Shown: positions 14,228-22,267 of the stretch, piece by piece | Layout: each line of letters starts with the position of its first letter | Numbering within the stretch: the stretch's first letter is position 1 | Source: JAVBPP01 sp031549535 | Lineage (GTDB): Bacteria; Bacillota; Clostridia; Oscillospirales; Acutalibacteraceae | Length of the DNA stretch: 26,255 bases | Direction: 5' to 3' | Assembly (NCBI GenBank): GCA_031549535.1 | Contig: JAVBPP010000040.1 | Location: 1 to 26,255, forward strand | Made by a program: the position numbers and the translations under genes | Notes under the pieces: model-generated | What the model saw: only the letters and a program-made list of their open reading frames with translations | What the model was told of the DNA's origin: nothing | Databases searched by the model: none

Positions 14228-15814
14228 ACCGTCCGCGATTGCTTTAAAGATAGGTGCGCAGTCGCTTGCGCCGCTGCGCCCGTCCTCAATCATAATAACG
14301 GCTGTATATTTTGGCTGTTCCGCGGGGAAAAAGCCCGCGAACCATACGTTTACCTTTTCTTCACCATTTTCAAACACGCCGGTCTGCGCGGTTGCGGTTT
14401 TTCCGCCTGCACCGCCCTGCGCGGGCAGGGCGCGTTGGCCGCTGCCGCTTGTTACGGTTTGCACCAATAGCTGCCGCATTAATTCCGCTGTTTCCGGGCG
14501 CAGAATCTGCTCCGGAGCGGCGGCTTTTGTTGTGTCATAGCCAGTTCCGTTTTCATCCAGAAAACCTTGGATGAGGTAGGGCGTGCGGTATTGACCCTTT
14601 GCGGCAAAGCAGGCGAATGCGGCCGCGAGCTGCAGGGGCGTTGCGCTCAAATCCCCCTGACCGAAAGAAAAGTTGGCATACGCGGCCGGGGCGGAGAGTG
14701 CCTGGGCATTTGGCATGTTCCCCTTGGAGGCAATTAAGCCGGGTGCGAGCGTAATTTCCCGCCCAAAGCCGAAGGCCTGCACAAGCGGGAGAACCTCGGA
14801 GGGCTGTGTGTGCTGCATCAGGTTGATGAAATACGGGTTGCAGGATTCTGAAATGGCAGACGCCAAATCCATAACGCCGTGCCCGTCGCGCTTGTGGCAA
14901 CGGAAGGTGTGGCTGCCAATTTTAATTTCCCCCGTGCAATGAAAGCTTAAGGCGGTGTCCACGCCCTGCTCAATCGCCGCGGCGGCAAGAATGGGCTTGA
15001 ACACAGAGCCGACAGGAAAGCTGTGCAGCGCGCGGTTGATGAGCGGCGCGTTCTGCGCCTGCAGGCTCTCGGCGAGATTGTTGGGGTTGAAATCCGGGCG
15101 GCTGCACATGGCGCGGATTGCCCCGGTCTCGTTTTCCAGCACCACGGCCACGCCGGCCGCAATATAGGGCTGGTTCATGGCGGCCTCCACAATTTCCTGG
15201 ATGCGCTTATCCAACGTCAGCTGCAGGCCGGCGGCACTGTAATAGTTTTCTGTTTTTAGTTGCATAGACCCGCCCGCAAGCACGCGCCCCTGCGCATCTG
15301 TGGGGAAGTAGGCGGAAAGGCGGCCGCTCTGCTCCTGCAAATAGCGGTTATAGCACAGCTCAAGCCCCGAGACGCCTTGGCCGTCCGCGCCCAGATAGCC
15401 GATGATATGCGCGGCGGGCTGCGTGTCCGTATAGCGCTTTCGTATGCCGGTAATCAGCACATCCGGACAATCACTTTTGGTCTGCATCGGTAAAAAACTC
15501 ACGGGGTAACCCTTCTGTAGCCGCTCCCGCAGTTCCGTGCGTTCCGGTTCCTCTGCCAGGTTCTCCAGCTCTGCGGCGGCGGCGGCAGTCGGCCGCGCGG
15601 CGGCGACCAACAGTGTTTTTTCATTCACCAGCGGCAGGCCGTTTGCATCAAAAATGTTGCCCCGCAGGGCGGAAAGTTCCATGCTCATGGAATGATTCTC
15701 CTGCGCACTGCCCGCATACTTACTTTCCCCCAGGCTGATAATACGCAAAAATAGAAAACCCATGACCGCGCTTAATGTAAAAAAGACAGCCACCACGCGC
15801 TTGTTCATGCCCAT
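14210..15814 (-). CDS. Class B penicillin-binding protein (PBP2-like transpeptidase)
   Basis: Taken from ATG 15814 (MGMNKR), behind a GGGGAGG site, the product has 534 residues; MNKR at 15808 is an alternative start. One N-terminal membrane helix (about 7-27) anchors it. A dimerisation/pedestal domain (ELSALRGNIFDANG, ITGIRKRY, GQGVSGLELCYN) precedes the transpeptidase domain with SVFK (Ser270, Lys273), SCN (324-326) and KTA (472-474) in place of the usual KTG. The enzyme crosslinks peptidoglycan outside the membrane and would be a beta-lactam target. It is shorter than SpoVD or PBP2x and lacks PASTA domains. It is convergent with mltG, so both neighbours act on peptidoglycan. The leader has structures that could hide the RBS. 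Confidence 0.92.
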   Translation of the reverse strand: MGMNKRVVAVFFTLSAVMGFLFLRIISLGESKYAGSAQENHSMSMELSALRGNIFDANGLPLVNEKTLLVAAARPTAAAAAELENLAEEPERTELRERLQKGYPVSFLPMQTKSDCPDVLITGIRKRYTDTQPAAHIIGYLGADGQGVSGLELCYNRYLQEQSGRLSAYFPTDAQGRVLAGGSMQLKTENYYSAAGLQLTLDKRIQEIVEAAMNQPYIAAGVAVVLENETGAIRAMCSRPDFNPNNLAESLQAQNAPLINRALHSFPVGSVFKPILAAAAIEQGVDTALSFHCTGEIKIGSHTFRCHKRDGHGVMDLASAISESCNPYFINLMQHTQPSEVLPLVQAFGFGREITLAPGLIASKGNMPNAQALSAPAAYANFSFGQGDLSATPLQLAAAFACFAAKGQYRTPYLIQGFLDENGTGYDTTKAAAPEQILRPETAELMRQLLVQTVTSGSGQRALPAQGGAGGKTATAQTGVFENGEEKVNVWFAGFFPAEQPKYTAVIMIEDGRSGASDCAPIFKAIADGVQFPN

Positions 15815-15872
15815 CACGCCTCCCCACACAATAGCATGGGCATAAAAGAATGGAATCATGCAGGGGAGGCGT
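15807..15872 (-). promoter_or_regulatory. PBP leader with interleaved complementary segments masking RBS and start codon
   Basis: On the minus-strand RNA, ACGCCTCCCC (from 15872-15863) is perfectly complementary to GGGGAGGCGT (15825-15816), which contains the PBP ribosome binding site. ATGCCCAT (15843-15836) is perfectly complementary to ATGGGCAT (15814-15807), which contains the start codon. The order is A1-A2-B1-B2, so the stems can form a pseudoknot or be alternative hairpins. Either state would block initiation. No T-run follows, so it is not a terminator. Confidence 0.5.
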
Positions 15873-15896
15873 TTTACTGAGAAGGATTATCGTGAA

Positions 15897-18320
15897 TTAG
15901 CGAAACAAATTTCTTATAAATGCAATGATACTGGCGAAAAAGTTCAAGATGATATCCAATATGCTGAGTTTTCCGGTTGTCTCTGTTTTTACGGGGGTTG
16001 TATCAAAGTGAATGGAATCGGCGGCGTTGCGGTCAATTTGTGCCAGCTCAATTGCTCCTGCGCCTTGGAAGGCAACATTTGACGCGCCACTTGTGACATG
16101 CAAAGTTCTAATTGCGGAACCCTCCGGTAACGCAACGGTCACACCGGATGCGCTGACTGCAACCTGCGGAAAATTGCCATTCAGCGAGACTTGTGCACCT
16201 GACGGGATAGCCGCCGCCAGTTCTGTATTGCCAAAGGCGTTTCCGTCGGTTGTCAGATCAAGTAAGCTTGCGGAGGACCGTACAACCGCAGAATTGATTT
16301 TTGTGGATCCCACCGCTTTTATGCTGACGGTTTCGGCGTCGGCTGCGGCGGGTTTGTCAACCACAATCCCCTTGATGACGGAATCCTCAAGAATGACGCT
16401 GTGCGCTCCGCCGCCCTTTACATAGACAGTGGTGTTGCTTGCGTTCACGCCCTTGAGCGTGACCTCACCGTTTGCGACCTGCTTTTCAACGGTCAAATCG
16501 CCGCATATGGTTGAGTTATTGATATATGTTTTATCCGCGGCAATGGACACATTACCTTTTATGGCTGCATTTGTGATTTTTACGTCCGCGCCGGTAATCG
16601 TTAGATTTCCGCCGATGTTCTTTACGTTCGCAATATCAACCGTGTTGCCGTAGACCAGTACATTACCCGTGACGGAGAAATTCCGGATTTTCACGTTATT
16701 TGCATGAATAATCAAGTCTGCGTAAACATTGTCGTCAAGATTATAATCGCCCGGGGTTGTGATATCTACGGTGCCGGTTTTCGGGGTATAGGTTGCCGCC
16801 ACTGTCAAGTCCGCAGTTACATTATGAAGCGCAGCACTCCAACCTGCAAAATCATAACCCACGCGAACCGGGTCAGCTGGCGCGGTAGCGGCGCTGCCGT
16901 ATGCTACACCCTGTTGCGTATGTAACACAGTACCGTCATAATCGGTGAAGGTGACGGTGTAGGCAGGGGGAGCGCTGAAAAACGGATAGCCGCTGTTTCT
17001 GTCAGGATCAATCTCCCATATTGTGTCAAAGTCAAAGCCTGTAAAGGAGGACCTTGTCTGCATTTCCTGCGGGGTAAGTGCCTTGACGTTGGATAAGGTG
17101 CTGGTGCCGTTTCTTCCGATTGCATCGGAGGCGGTGTTCAAGTAGTAGGAATTTTCGATAGTAAAACTGGCGATTCCTGTGTCTGCCAGACCAACTACGC
17201 CTCCCGAACTACAGCTTGCGGAGAGATCACCCGTATTATAGCAACTTGTTATGGAGGCAGCCATAGAACCGTGGTAGTATCCAAAGTAACCACTTTGTAT
17301 GGAATTCCTGTTTGCCCCTATAATCCCACCGACGACACAGCTTTCCCCGTAAGACGGAAAGTGGTTTATTACATCGCCTGTATTGTAGCAATTGTTAAAA
17401 TTTGATATCACTTCGACTCCCGCAATTCCTCCAATTTCAAACCCGGTTACCATATTGATGTCCCCGGTATTATAACATTCTTCTACCAAACCTGAAGCAA
17501 TGGCGCCGGTAATGCCACCTACAGCTACATCAAGGCTGGTTTCACCAACTATACCGATAGTAATATCCCCTGTATTATAGCATTTCTTAATTTCCGTATA
17601 TACACTAAATCCGGAAATCCCAGCAAAAAAATTCACTATTTCGCTGGGTGCACTTACGCTGCCGGTATTGAAGCAATTTGTTATCTTTTCAGACAGCGCC
17701 ATTGCTACTATTCCACCAACGGTGCAAGGGCCGTTAACGGAATCATAATTCGCATCCCATATCGGAGAAAGATCAAAATCGGTATTTGCCATGGCGAGAT
17801 TTTTAATTTCACCATTCAGAGCTGCACCAAAGAGACCGGTTTGTACCCGTCCCAATTCATTTTTTTCTTGCGGTCTGATTTTCATGTTCCTTACGGAATA
17901 TCCATTTCCGTCAAAAATCCCGGTATATTCAGTTCCGCGAACATCAATATCGCCACCGTTAATCAAGTCCCCAGCCGCTATGCCGATTGGCTCCCAAGCA
18001 CCCCAATCCGCCAAATCAATGTCATTCATTAAGATGAAGTTGCCATCCAAATGGTTGCGTACATCGTCCAGATCGCTTGCGGTATAAATACCGGTATAGC
18101 CCTCGGGAACTGTCGTCAAATGTGTAACCGGGTCAATAAAATCCCAATTTGTTATGCCGTCGTCACCTGTTTTGGGCGCGGCTGCCTGTGCAATTGTCCC
18201 CAATCCGCCATCAGCCCAATCCGGTAGCTCCAACCCGAGCAACGCGCCCAGCGGTGCCGCACCGCAAAGTAAAATTGCCACCAATAATAAGGATAACCCG
18301 CTTTTCCAAAGTTTGTTCAT
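15897..18320 (-). CDS. Large secreted surface protein with GLUG-like repeats, InlB-type repeat and beta-helix-like region
   Basis: The 807-residue product begins with a long signal sequence (hydrophobic core about 9-32, possible cleavage near AQA-A at about 46). Residues about 60-210 resemble GLUG-protein leaders (IYTASDLDDVRNHLDGNF, DIDLADWGAWEPIG, FDGNGYSVRNM). Residues about 215-365 carry five copies of a CYNTGD-type repeat. A Listeria/Bacteroides InlB B-repeat-like module (YTVTFTDYDGTVLHTQ to GYDFAGW) follows at about 453-518. A long Asn/Val/Ile-rich region then suggests a beta-helix. The protein ends in a hydrophobic/amphipathic tail finishing IRNLFR. There is no LPXTG, SLH or dockerin. 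GGAGGG lies 7 bases upstream of the ATG. The likely role is adhesion or surface interaction, but the ligand is unknown. Confidence 0.85.
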   Translation of the reverse strand: MNKLWKSGLSLLLVAILLCGAAPLGALLGLELPDWADGGLGTIAQAAAPKTGDDGITNWDFIDPVTHLTTVPEGYTGIYTASDLDDVRNHLDGNFILMNDIDLADWGAWEPIGIAAGDLINGGDIDVRGTEYTGIFDGNGYSVRNMKIRPQEKNELGRVQTGLFGAALNGEIKNLAMANTDFDLSPIWDANYDSVNGPCTVGGIVAMALSEKITNCFNTGSVSAPSEIVNFFAGISGFSVYTEIKKCYNTGDITIGIVGETSLDVAVGGITGAIASGLVEECYNTGDINMVTGFEIGGIAGVEVISNFNNCYNTGDVINHFPSYGESCVVGGIIGANRNSIQSGYFGYYHGSMAASITSCYNTGDLSASCSSGGVVGLADTGIASFTIENSYYLNTASDAIGRNGTSTLSNVKALTPQEMQTRSSFTGFDFDTIWEIDPDRNSGYPFFSAPPAYTVTFTDYDGTVLHTQQGVAYGSAATAPADPVRVGYDFAGWSAALHNVTADLTVAATYTPKTGTVDITTPGDYNLDDNVYADLIIHANNVKIRNFSVTGNVLVYGNTVDIANVKNIGGNLTITGADVKITNAAIKGNVSIAADKTYINNSTICGDLTVEKQVANGEVTLKGVNASNTTVYVKGGGAHSVILEDSVIKGIVVDKPAAADAETVSIKAVGSTKINSAVVRSSASLLDLTTDGNAFGNTELAAAIPSGAQVSLNGNFPQVAVSASGVTVALPEGSAIRTLHVTSGASNVAFQGAGAIELAQIDRNAADSIHFDTTPVKTETTGKLSILDIILNFFASIIAFIRNLFR
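17210..17690 (-). repeat. Five DNA-level repeats encoding (C/S)(Y/F)NTGD-type units
   Basis: Copies resembling ggtattatagca recur near 17230, 17385, 17467, 17575 and 17668 with uneven spacing of about 80-155 bp. Each encodes CYNTGD or CFNTGS within a roughly 30-50 residue repeat unit with a GGI(V/T/A)G core. They are in-frame protein repeats, so copy number could vary by recombination. Confidence 0.75.
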
Positions 18321-18358
18321 GTATCGTCCCTCCTAAATTCTGTGCTTATGCCAAGCCC

Positions 18359-18386
18359 ATTATAGCATACAGCCCGATGAGTGCAA
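18359..18386 (-). promoter_or_regulatory. Strong promoter of the surface protein gene
   Basis: On the minus strand TTGCAC (18386-18381) and TATAAT (18364-18359) are separated by 16 bp with a TGC extension before the -10. The element is 38 bp upstream of the start codon. Confidence 0.7.
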
Positions 18387-18423
18387 CCTTTTCATATTTA
18401 CTCTGGCGCTTTTCTCGCCTATG

Positions 18424-18432
18424 TGCTATAAT
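18424..18432 (+). promoter_or_regulatory. Extended -10 promoter element of radC
   Basis: TGCTATAAT gives a perfect extended -10, but the -35 position shows no good match. It lies about 72 bp upstream of the radC ATG, divergent from the surface protein promoter. Confidence 0.55.
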
Positions 18433-18504
18433 TTCACCATGTATTACTTCGGTACCGATAGGCGATTCATAATACTAAGTATAAGCAAACCCAAGGAGGA
18501 TTTT

Positions 18505-19185
18505 ATGCACGAAAAGCACCGTGAGCGCGTGCGAAAGCGCCTGATGCAGGAGGGGCTGGAAGGCTTTGAACCGCATGAGGTGCTGGAGTTGTTGCTGTTT
18601 TATGCCATCCCTCGGGAGGATACAAACGAAACCGCTCACCGGCTCATCCAAACCTTTGGATCGCTGGAAGCGGTCTTGGAAGCTCCTGCGGCGGAGCTGG
18701 TGAAGGTGAAAGGCGTGGGGGAGATTTCAGCGAGCCTGCTTACGCTCGTGCCGCAGCTCGCCCGCCGTTACTACAACGCACAAACACAGCAGGGTGCGCT
18801 TGCGGCGGATTCGCAGAGCGTGCGTGAATTTGCAAGAGCGAAGTATTTGGGGCAGAAGACGGAAATGGTGTATCTGTTGTGTTTCAACGGCAAAGGCAAA
18901 CTGCTGCATTGCCCGCTGCTGGCGGACGGCGGCATGACCGCCGCGCGGCTGGATACGAGGCATCTTTTGGAAACCGTCCTGCGCCACAACGCCAGCGCCG
19001 TGGCGCTCATGCATAACCACCCGAACGGCATAGCCGCCCCCTCCCATGAAGATATTGAGGCAACCAAACGCATTGCCGCGATTTTACGGTCTGTGCAAAT
19101 AAAACTGCTGGATCACTTGATTGTTTCCGGGCAGGAGGTTTTTTCCATGGCGGAGACTGAAAAATTCCGGGCGTTGTTCATATAA
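18505..19185 (+). CDS. radC: RadC family (UPF0758) JAB/MPN-domain protein
   Basis: The ATG at 18505 has a perfect AAGGAGG site 7 bases upstream; the longer in-frame reading starts inside the promoter and is rejected. The 226-residue protein has an N-terminal helix-hairpin-helix-like part (KVKGVGEISA near 67-76) and a C-terminal JAMM domain. The metal-site residues are visible: Glu120, His170 and His172 in HNHPNG, and Asp183 in SHEDIEA. RadC was once thought to act in DNA repair; its real function is unresolved, with links to transformation and recombination. Length is typical. It is convergent with nrdG, with an 8-bp overlap of coding ends, and has a terminator inside the nrdG coding region. 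Confidence 0.95.
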   Translation: MHEKHRERVRKRLMQEGLEGFEPHEVLELLLFYAIPREDTNETAHRLIQTFGSLEAVLEAPAAELVKVKGVGEISASLLTLVPQLARRYYNAQTQQGALAADSQSVREFARAKYLGQKTEMVYLLCFNGKGKLLHCPLLADGGMTAARLDTRHLLETVLRHNASAVALMHNHPNGIAAPSHEDIEATKRIAAILRSVQIKLLDHLIVSGQEVFSMAETEKFRALFI

Positions 19186-19861
19186 CGTTTGGCTGTACCT
19201 CGCGTACAGCCTTTTTCATGCCCTCCAGCTCGTTTTTGGTATAGGGCTGCACACAAACGCGGTAGCGCTCCCTATCCGGGAAGTCATCCGGAATGCGGTA
19301 GGGGTTTAGGCTCCAGCGCGGCAGGGGAGGCAATTCCCGCGCCATTATTATCAGGTCTAGCTCGGTGAGTTGGGGCGTGAGAGTGGTGCGCACCTCGAAG
19401 GGTACGCCGCTGTGCGAAAGCAGGCGAATGGTCTCCTGCACCCGCGCCGCGTCGCCTTCCTCCCCGCAGAATTCGCGGTAGCGTTCGGCGGGAGCCTTAT
19501 AATCCACGGCGTAGTAATCACACAGCCGCATCAGCAGCGTTTTGGCCACTGCCTGCGGATTTGCACCGTTGGTGTCCAGCTTAATGAGATAGCCCAGCTC
19601 TTTGATTTGCTGGATAAAGGGAATCAAGTCCTGCTGCAGCGTTACCTCGCCGCCGCTGAGCACCACCGCGTCCAGCACAGCTCGGCGCGAGTGCAGAAAA
19701 TCCAGCACGGTATCCATGGAAAGCGGGGGCAGCTTGCCCTCAATGAGGGAGCGGTTGTGGCAGTAGTAGCAATTGTAATTACAGCCCGGCGCAAACAGCA
19801 CACAGGCAATCTGCCCGGGGTAATCTACCAAAGAAGATTTTTGAATTCCGGAAATCAGCAT
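19178..19861 (-). CDS. nrdG: Anaerobic ribonucleotide reductase-activating protein (radical SAM, NrdG2 type)
   Basis: The 227-residue protein carries the radical SAM cluster motif CNYNCYYC (Cys27, Cys31, Cys34). It also has LSGGEVTLQQDL (the GGE motif binding S-adenosylmethionine) and the N-terminal ISGIQKSSLVDYPG seen in NrdG2-type activases. It would use a 4Fe-4S cluster and SAM to place the glycyl radical on NrdD. The gene follows nrdD on the same strand after 123 bp containing a strong hairpin. GGAG overlaps the region just upstream of the ATG (AAAGGATTCTCCT). The 3' end overlaps radC by 8 bp. The context with nrdD makes the substrate assignment safe. Confidence 0.95.
   Translation of the reverse strand: MLISGIQKSSLVDYPGQIACVLFAPGCNYNCYYCHNRSLIEGKLPPLSMDTVLDFLHSRRAVLDAVVLSGGEVTLQQDLIPFIQQIKELGYLIKLDTNGANPQAVAKTLLMRLCDYYAVDYKAPAERYREFCGEEGDAARVQETIRLLSHSGVPFEVRTTLTPQLTELDLIIMARELPPLPRWSLNPYRIPDDFPDRERYRVCVQPYTKNELEGMKKAVREVQPNVI
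19191..19216 (+). terminator. radC rho-independent terminator lying inside the nrdG coding region
   Basis: GGCTGTAC (19191-19198), a 5-base loop, GTACAGCC (19204-19211) and TTTTT (19212-19216) form a standard terminator 6 bp after the radC stop. The same bases encode the last residues of NrdG on the other strand. Confidence 0.85.
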
Positions 19862-19912
19862 AGGAGAATCCTTTCAAATATGGCACAAGGTACAAGGGCA
19901 AACAAAATATTT

Positions 19913-19956
19913 ATACCAATCCCAAATAAGATAGGTTTCTTATTTGGGATTGGTAT
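19913..19956 (-). terminator. Perfect 19-bp hairpin between nrdD and nrdG, possible partial terminator
   Basis: ATACCAATCCCAAATAAGA (19913-19931) is perfectly inverted at 19938-19956 around a 6-base loop. On the nrdD transcript the stem is followed by AAATATTTTG, which is A/U-rich but not a clean U-run. On the plus strand it is followed by ACCCCTTATTTTT. It may attenuate nrdG relative to nrdD or protect the nrdD mRNA end. Confidence 0.75.
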
Positions 19957-19984
19957 TACCCCTTATTTTTCGGTTATTGGCAGC

Positions 19985-22075
19985 TTATTCGCCAACCACA
20001 TACTTCTTGCGCAGCCGGTATTCTTCCTTCTTGCCGGTGTTATAGTTCTGCACCGGGCGCAAATAGCCTACCACGCGGCTCCAAACCTCAGCATCCTTGC
20101 CGCAATCCGGGCACTGGAAGTGTTCGCCCGCGATGTAGCCATGGTCATGGCATACAGAGAAGGTCGGCGTCAGTGAAATATAGGGCAGTTTGTAGTTGTT
20201 GAATGCCTTTTGCAACAGCTTTTTCGCCACGGAAATATCTGAAATCTCCTCGCCCAAATACAGGTGCAGCACAGTGCCGCCGGTGTAAAGGCTCTGCAGC
20301 TCGTCCTGCAAATCCAGCGTTTCAAAGATGTCGTCCGTGTAGCCCACAGGCAGCTGGGAAGAGTTGGTGTAGTAGGGGATATCCTCGCCCGCCGTGATGA
20401 TGCTCGGGTAACGCTCCTTGTCCCGCTTGGCCAGGCGGTAGCTGGTGCCCTCGGCCGGAGTGGCCTCCAGGTTGTAGTAGTGGCCGGTTTCCTCCTGGAT
20501 TTCCGTGATAACATCGCGCATATAGTTCAATGTGCGGATGGCAAAGCCCTGCCCCTCCTGGGTGGTGAGGTCGGTTTCTGCGCCGAACAGGTTTTGGCAG
20601 GCCTCGTTCATGCCAATCAGACCGATGGTGTTGAAGTGGTTATACCAATAGTCACCCGTTTTTGCCTTTACATCCTGCAGGAAGTTGGCGGAATAGGGGT
20701 ACAGGCCCTTTTGGGTCTGCTCTTCAATGACCTTGCGTTTAATTTCCAGCGAGTTCTTGGCGATGTTCATCTGTTGCCATAGGCGGGTTTGGAACTCGGA
20801 TTCGCTCTTGGAAACATAGGCAAGGCGCGGGAGGTTGACTGTTACAACGCCGATGGAGCCGGTCAGCGGATTGGAGCCGAACAGGCCGCCGCCGCGTTTA
20901 CGCAGCTCCTTGGTGTCCAGCCGCAGGCGGCAGCACATGGAGAGTGCGTCATCCGGCGAGAGGTCGGAGTTGACATAATTGGAAAAATAGGGGATTCCGT
21001 ATTTACAGGCGATGTCCATAAACTTTTCCACAACCGGGCTTTCCCAGTCAAAGCTGCTGGTGACGTTGATGGTGGGAATTGGGAAGGTGAATACACGCCC
21101 CTTGCGGTCGCCCTCCATCATAACGTCGCAGAATGCCATGTTAAGCATATCCATTTCATTCTGGAACTCGCCGTAGGTTTCATTCATAATCTGCCCGCCG
21201 CGGATGACGTTTTCGTTTTTCAGTTTTTCGGGCACTATAATGTCAAAGGTGAGGTTGGAGAAAGGGCACTGGAAGCCCACGCGGGTCGGCACGTTTAGGT
21301 TAAAGATGAACTCCTGCAACGCCTGTTTCACAGTTTTATAGTCCAGGTTGTCATAGCGGATAAAGGGGGCGCAGTAGGTGTCAAAGGAGCTCCAGGCCTG
21401 AGCCCCTGCGCTTTCGCCCTGCGTGGTAAAGGTGGAATTGACTACCTGCCCCAAGAAGGAGCGCAGATGCTTCGCCGGCTTGCTCTCCACCTTGCCCGGC
21501 ACACCGCCGAATCCGTTGATGAGAATCTGCTTGAGATCCCAGCCGGCGCAGTAGGGGCCAAAAAAGCCCAGGTCATGCAGGTGCAGCTCGCCGGAAAGAT
21601 GCGCGTTGCGAATTTCCTCCGGATAAATTTCGTGCAGCCAGTAGTTTTTGGTAAACGCCTCACGAATATAATTGTTTAAGCCGTTGATGGATTTTTGTGT
21701 GTTGGCGTTTTCGTTAATCTGCCAGTCACGGTCGTTGAGGTATTCCGTGAACATATCAATCGTTGCACCGATGAGGGCGTTGGATTCGCGTGCACTGCGG
21801 CGCTTTTCGCGGTAGAGGATAAAAGCCTTCGCGGTTTTGGCATGCCCCTCCTCAATTAGCACCTTTTCCACAATGTCCTGGATGCCTTCCACATCGGCAA
21901 TGCCGTCCGGGTAACGCTCGCTCGCCAAACGAACCACGTCGTCCGCCAGTTTTTCCGCTATTGAGAAATCGTCCCCGCCAACGGCATTCGCCGCCTTGAA
22001 GATGGCTAAAACAATTTTTTCCTTTTTGAATGGGACGTAGCTGCGATCTCTTTTCACAATTTGATTGATTGCCAT
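19985..22075 (-). CDS. nrdD: Anaerobic (class III) ribonucleoside-triphosphate reductase
   Basis: The 696-residue enzyme reduces ribonucleoside triphosphates to deoxy forms without oxygen, using a glycyl radical and formate as reductant in the known family. An N-terminal ATP-cone (about residues 1-95, VKRDRSYVPFKKEKIVLAIFKA) provides allosteric control. The barrel domain follows (GELHLHDLGFFGPYCAGWDL, FGGVPGKV). The C-terminal zinc site is CxxH plus CPDC (Cys642, His645, Cys655, Cys658), and the glycyl radical site is Gly670 in RVVGYLRP, followed by QNYNTGKKEEY. Length and motifs are standard. The RBS GAGGAG precedes the ATG by 9 bases. The promoter is near consensus and overlaps NrdR-like boxes, which suggests NrdR control. 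Confidence 0.98.
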   Translation of the reverse strand: MAINQIVKRDRSYVPFKKEKIVLAIFKAANAVGGDDFSIAEKLADDVVRLASERYPDGIADVEGIQDIVEKVLIEEGHAKTAKAFILYREKRRSARESNALIGATIDMFTEYLNDRDWQINENANTQKSINGLNNYIREAFTKNYWLHEIYPEEIRNAHLSGELHLHDLGFFGPYCAGWDLKQILINGFGGVPGKVESKPAKHLRSFLGQVVNSTFTTQGESAGAQAWSSFDTYCAPFIRYDNLDYKTVKQALQEFIFNLNVPTRVGFQCPFSNLTFDIIVPEKLKNENVIRGGQIMNETYGEFQNEMDMLNMAFCDVMMEGDRKGRVFTFPIPTINVTSSFDWESPVVEKFMDIACKYGIPYFSNYVNSDLSPDDALSMCCRLRLDTKELRKRGGGLFGSNPLTGSIGVVTVNLPRLAYVSKSESEFQTRLWQQMNIAKNSLEIKRKVIEEQTQKGLYPYSANFLQDVKAKTGDYWYNHFNTIGLIGMNEACQNLFGAETDLTTQEGQGFAIRTLNYMRDVITEIQEETGHYYNLEATPAEGTSYRLAKRDKERYPSIITAGEDIPYYTNSSQLPVGYTDDIFETLDLQDELQSLYTGGTVLHLYLGEEISDISVAKKLLQKAFNNYKLPYISLTPTFSVCHDHGYIAGEHFQCPDCGKDAEVWSRVVGYLRPVQNYNTGKKEEYRLRKKYVVGE

Positions 22076-22127
22076 GATGCTAATCTCCTCTTTCTCCGCT
22101 TGTTTTTCTATGTTGTGCGGCGGGTGA

Positions 22128-22177
22128 ACACAATATATATGGTTCTCTCCGCTTGGCGACTACAAGATATATTATAG
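22128..22177 (-). promoter_or_regulatory. Two NrdR-box-like sequences in the nrdD promoter
   Basis: Compared with the NrdR consensus ACACWATATATWGTGT, 22128-22143 matches well in its left half and core (ACACAATATATATGGT). The sequence at 22162-22177 keeps only the ATATAT core and flanks (ACAAGATATATTATAG) and overlaps the -10 box. Their centres are 34 bp apart, close to the three-turn spacing usual for NrdR sites. Confidence 0.5.
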
Positions 22178-22198
22178 CCCCCCTTTTTTACATGTCAA
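22171..22198 (-). promoter_or_regulatory. Near-consensus sigma-A promoter of nrdD
   Basis: On the minus strand TTGACA (22198-22193) and TATAAT (22176-22171), both perfect, are separated by 16 bp. This gives a leader of roughly 90 nt before nrdD. Confidence 0.85.
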
Positions 22199-22267
22199 GT
22201 CCTTTTTGGAAATAAAATGAAAAGAAAGGAACAAATTTTCGTAAACAAACGATTTTCACCGAAAGGA

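Noticed and set aside
17210..17690. CRISPR-like regularly spaced repeats
   Set aside because: The repeats are unevenly spaced, diverged and in frame within a protein; they encode CYNTGD units.
19370..20176. 268-codon open frame on the plus strand
   Set aside because: It runs antisense across nrdG and the end of nrdD and through the intergenic hairpin, with no recognisable protein features.
22230..22262. Catabolite-responsive (cre) operator upstream of the glycan operon
   Set aside because: The sequence around TTTTCGTAAACAAACG resembles cre only with an extra base in the core, so the match is not good enough.
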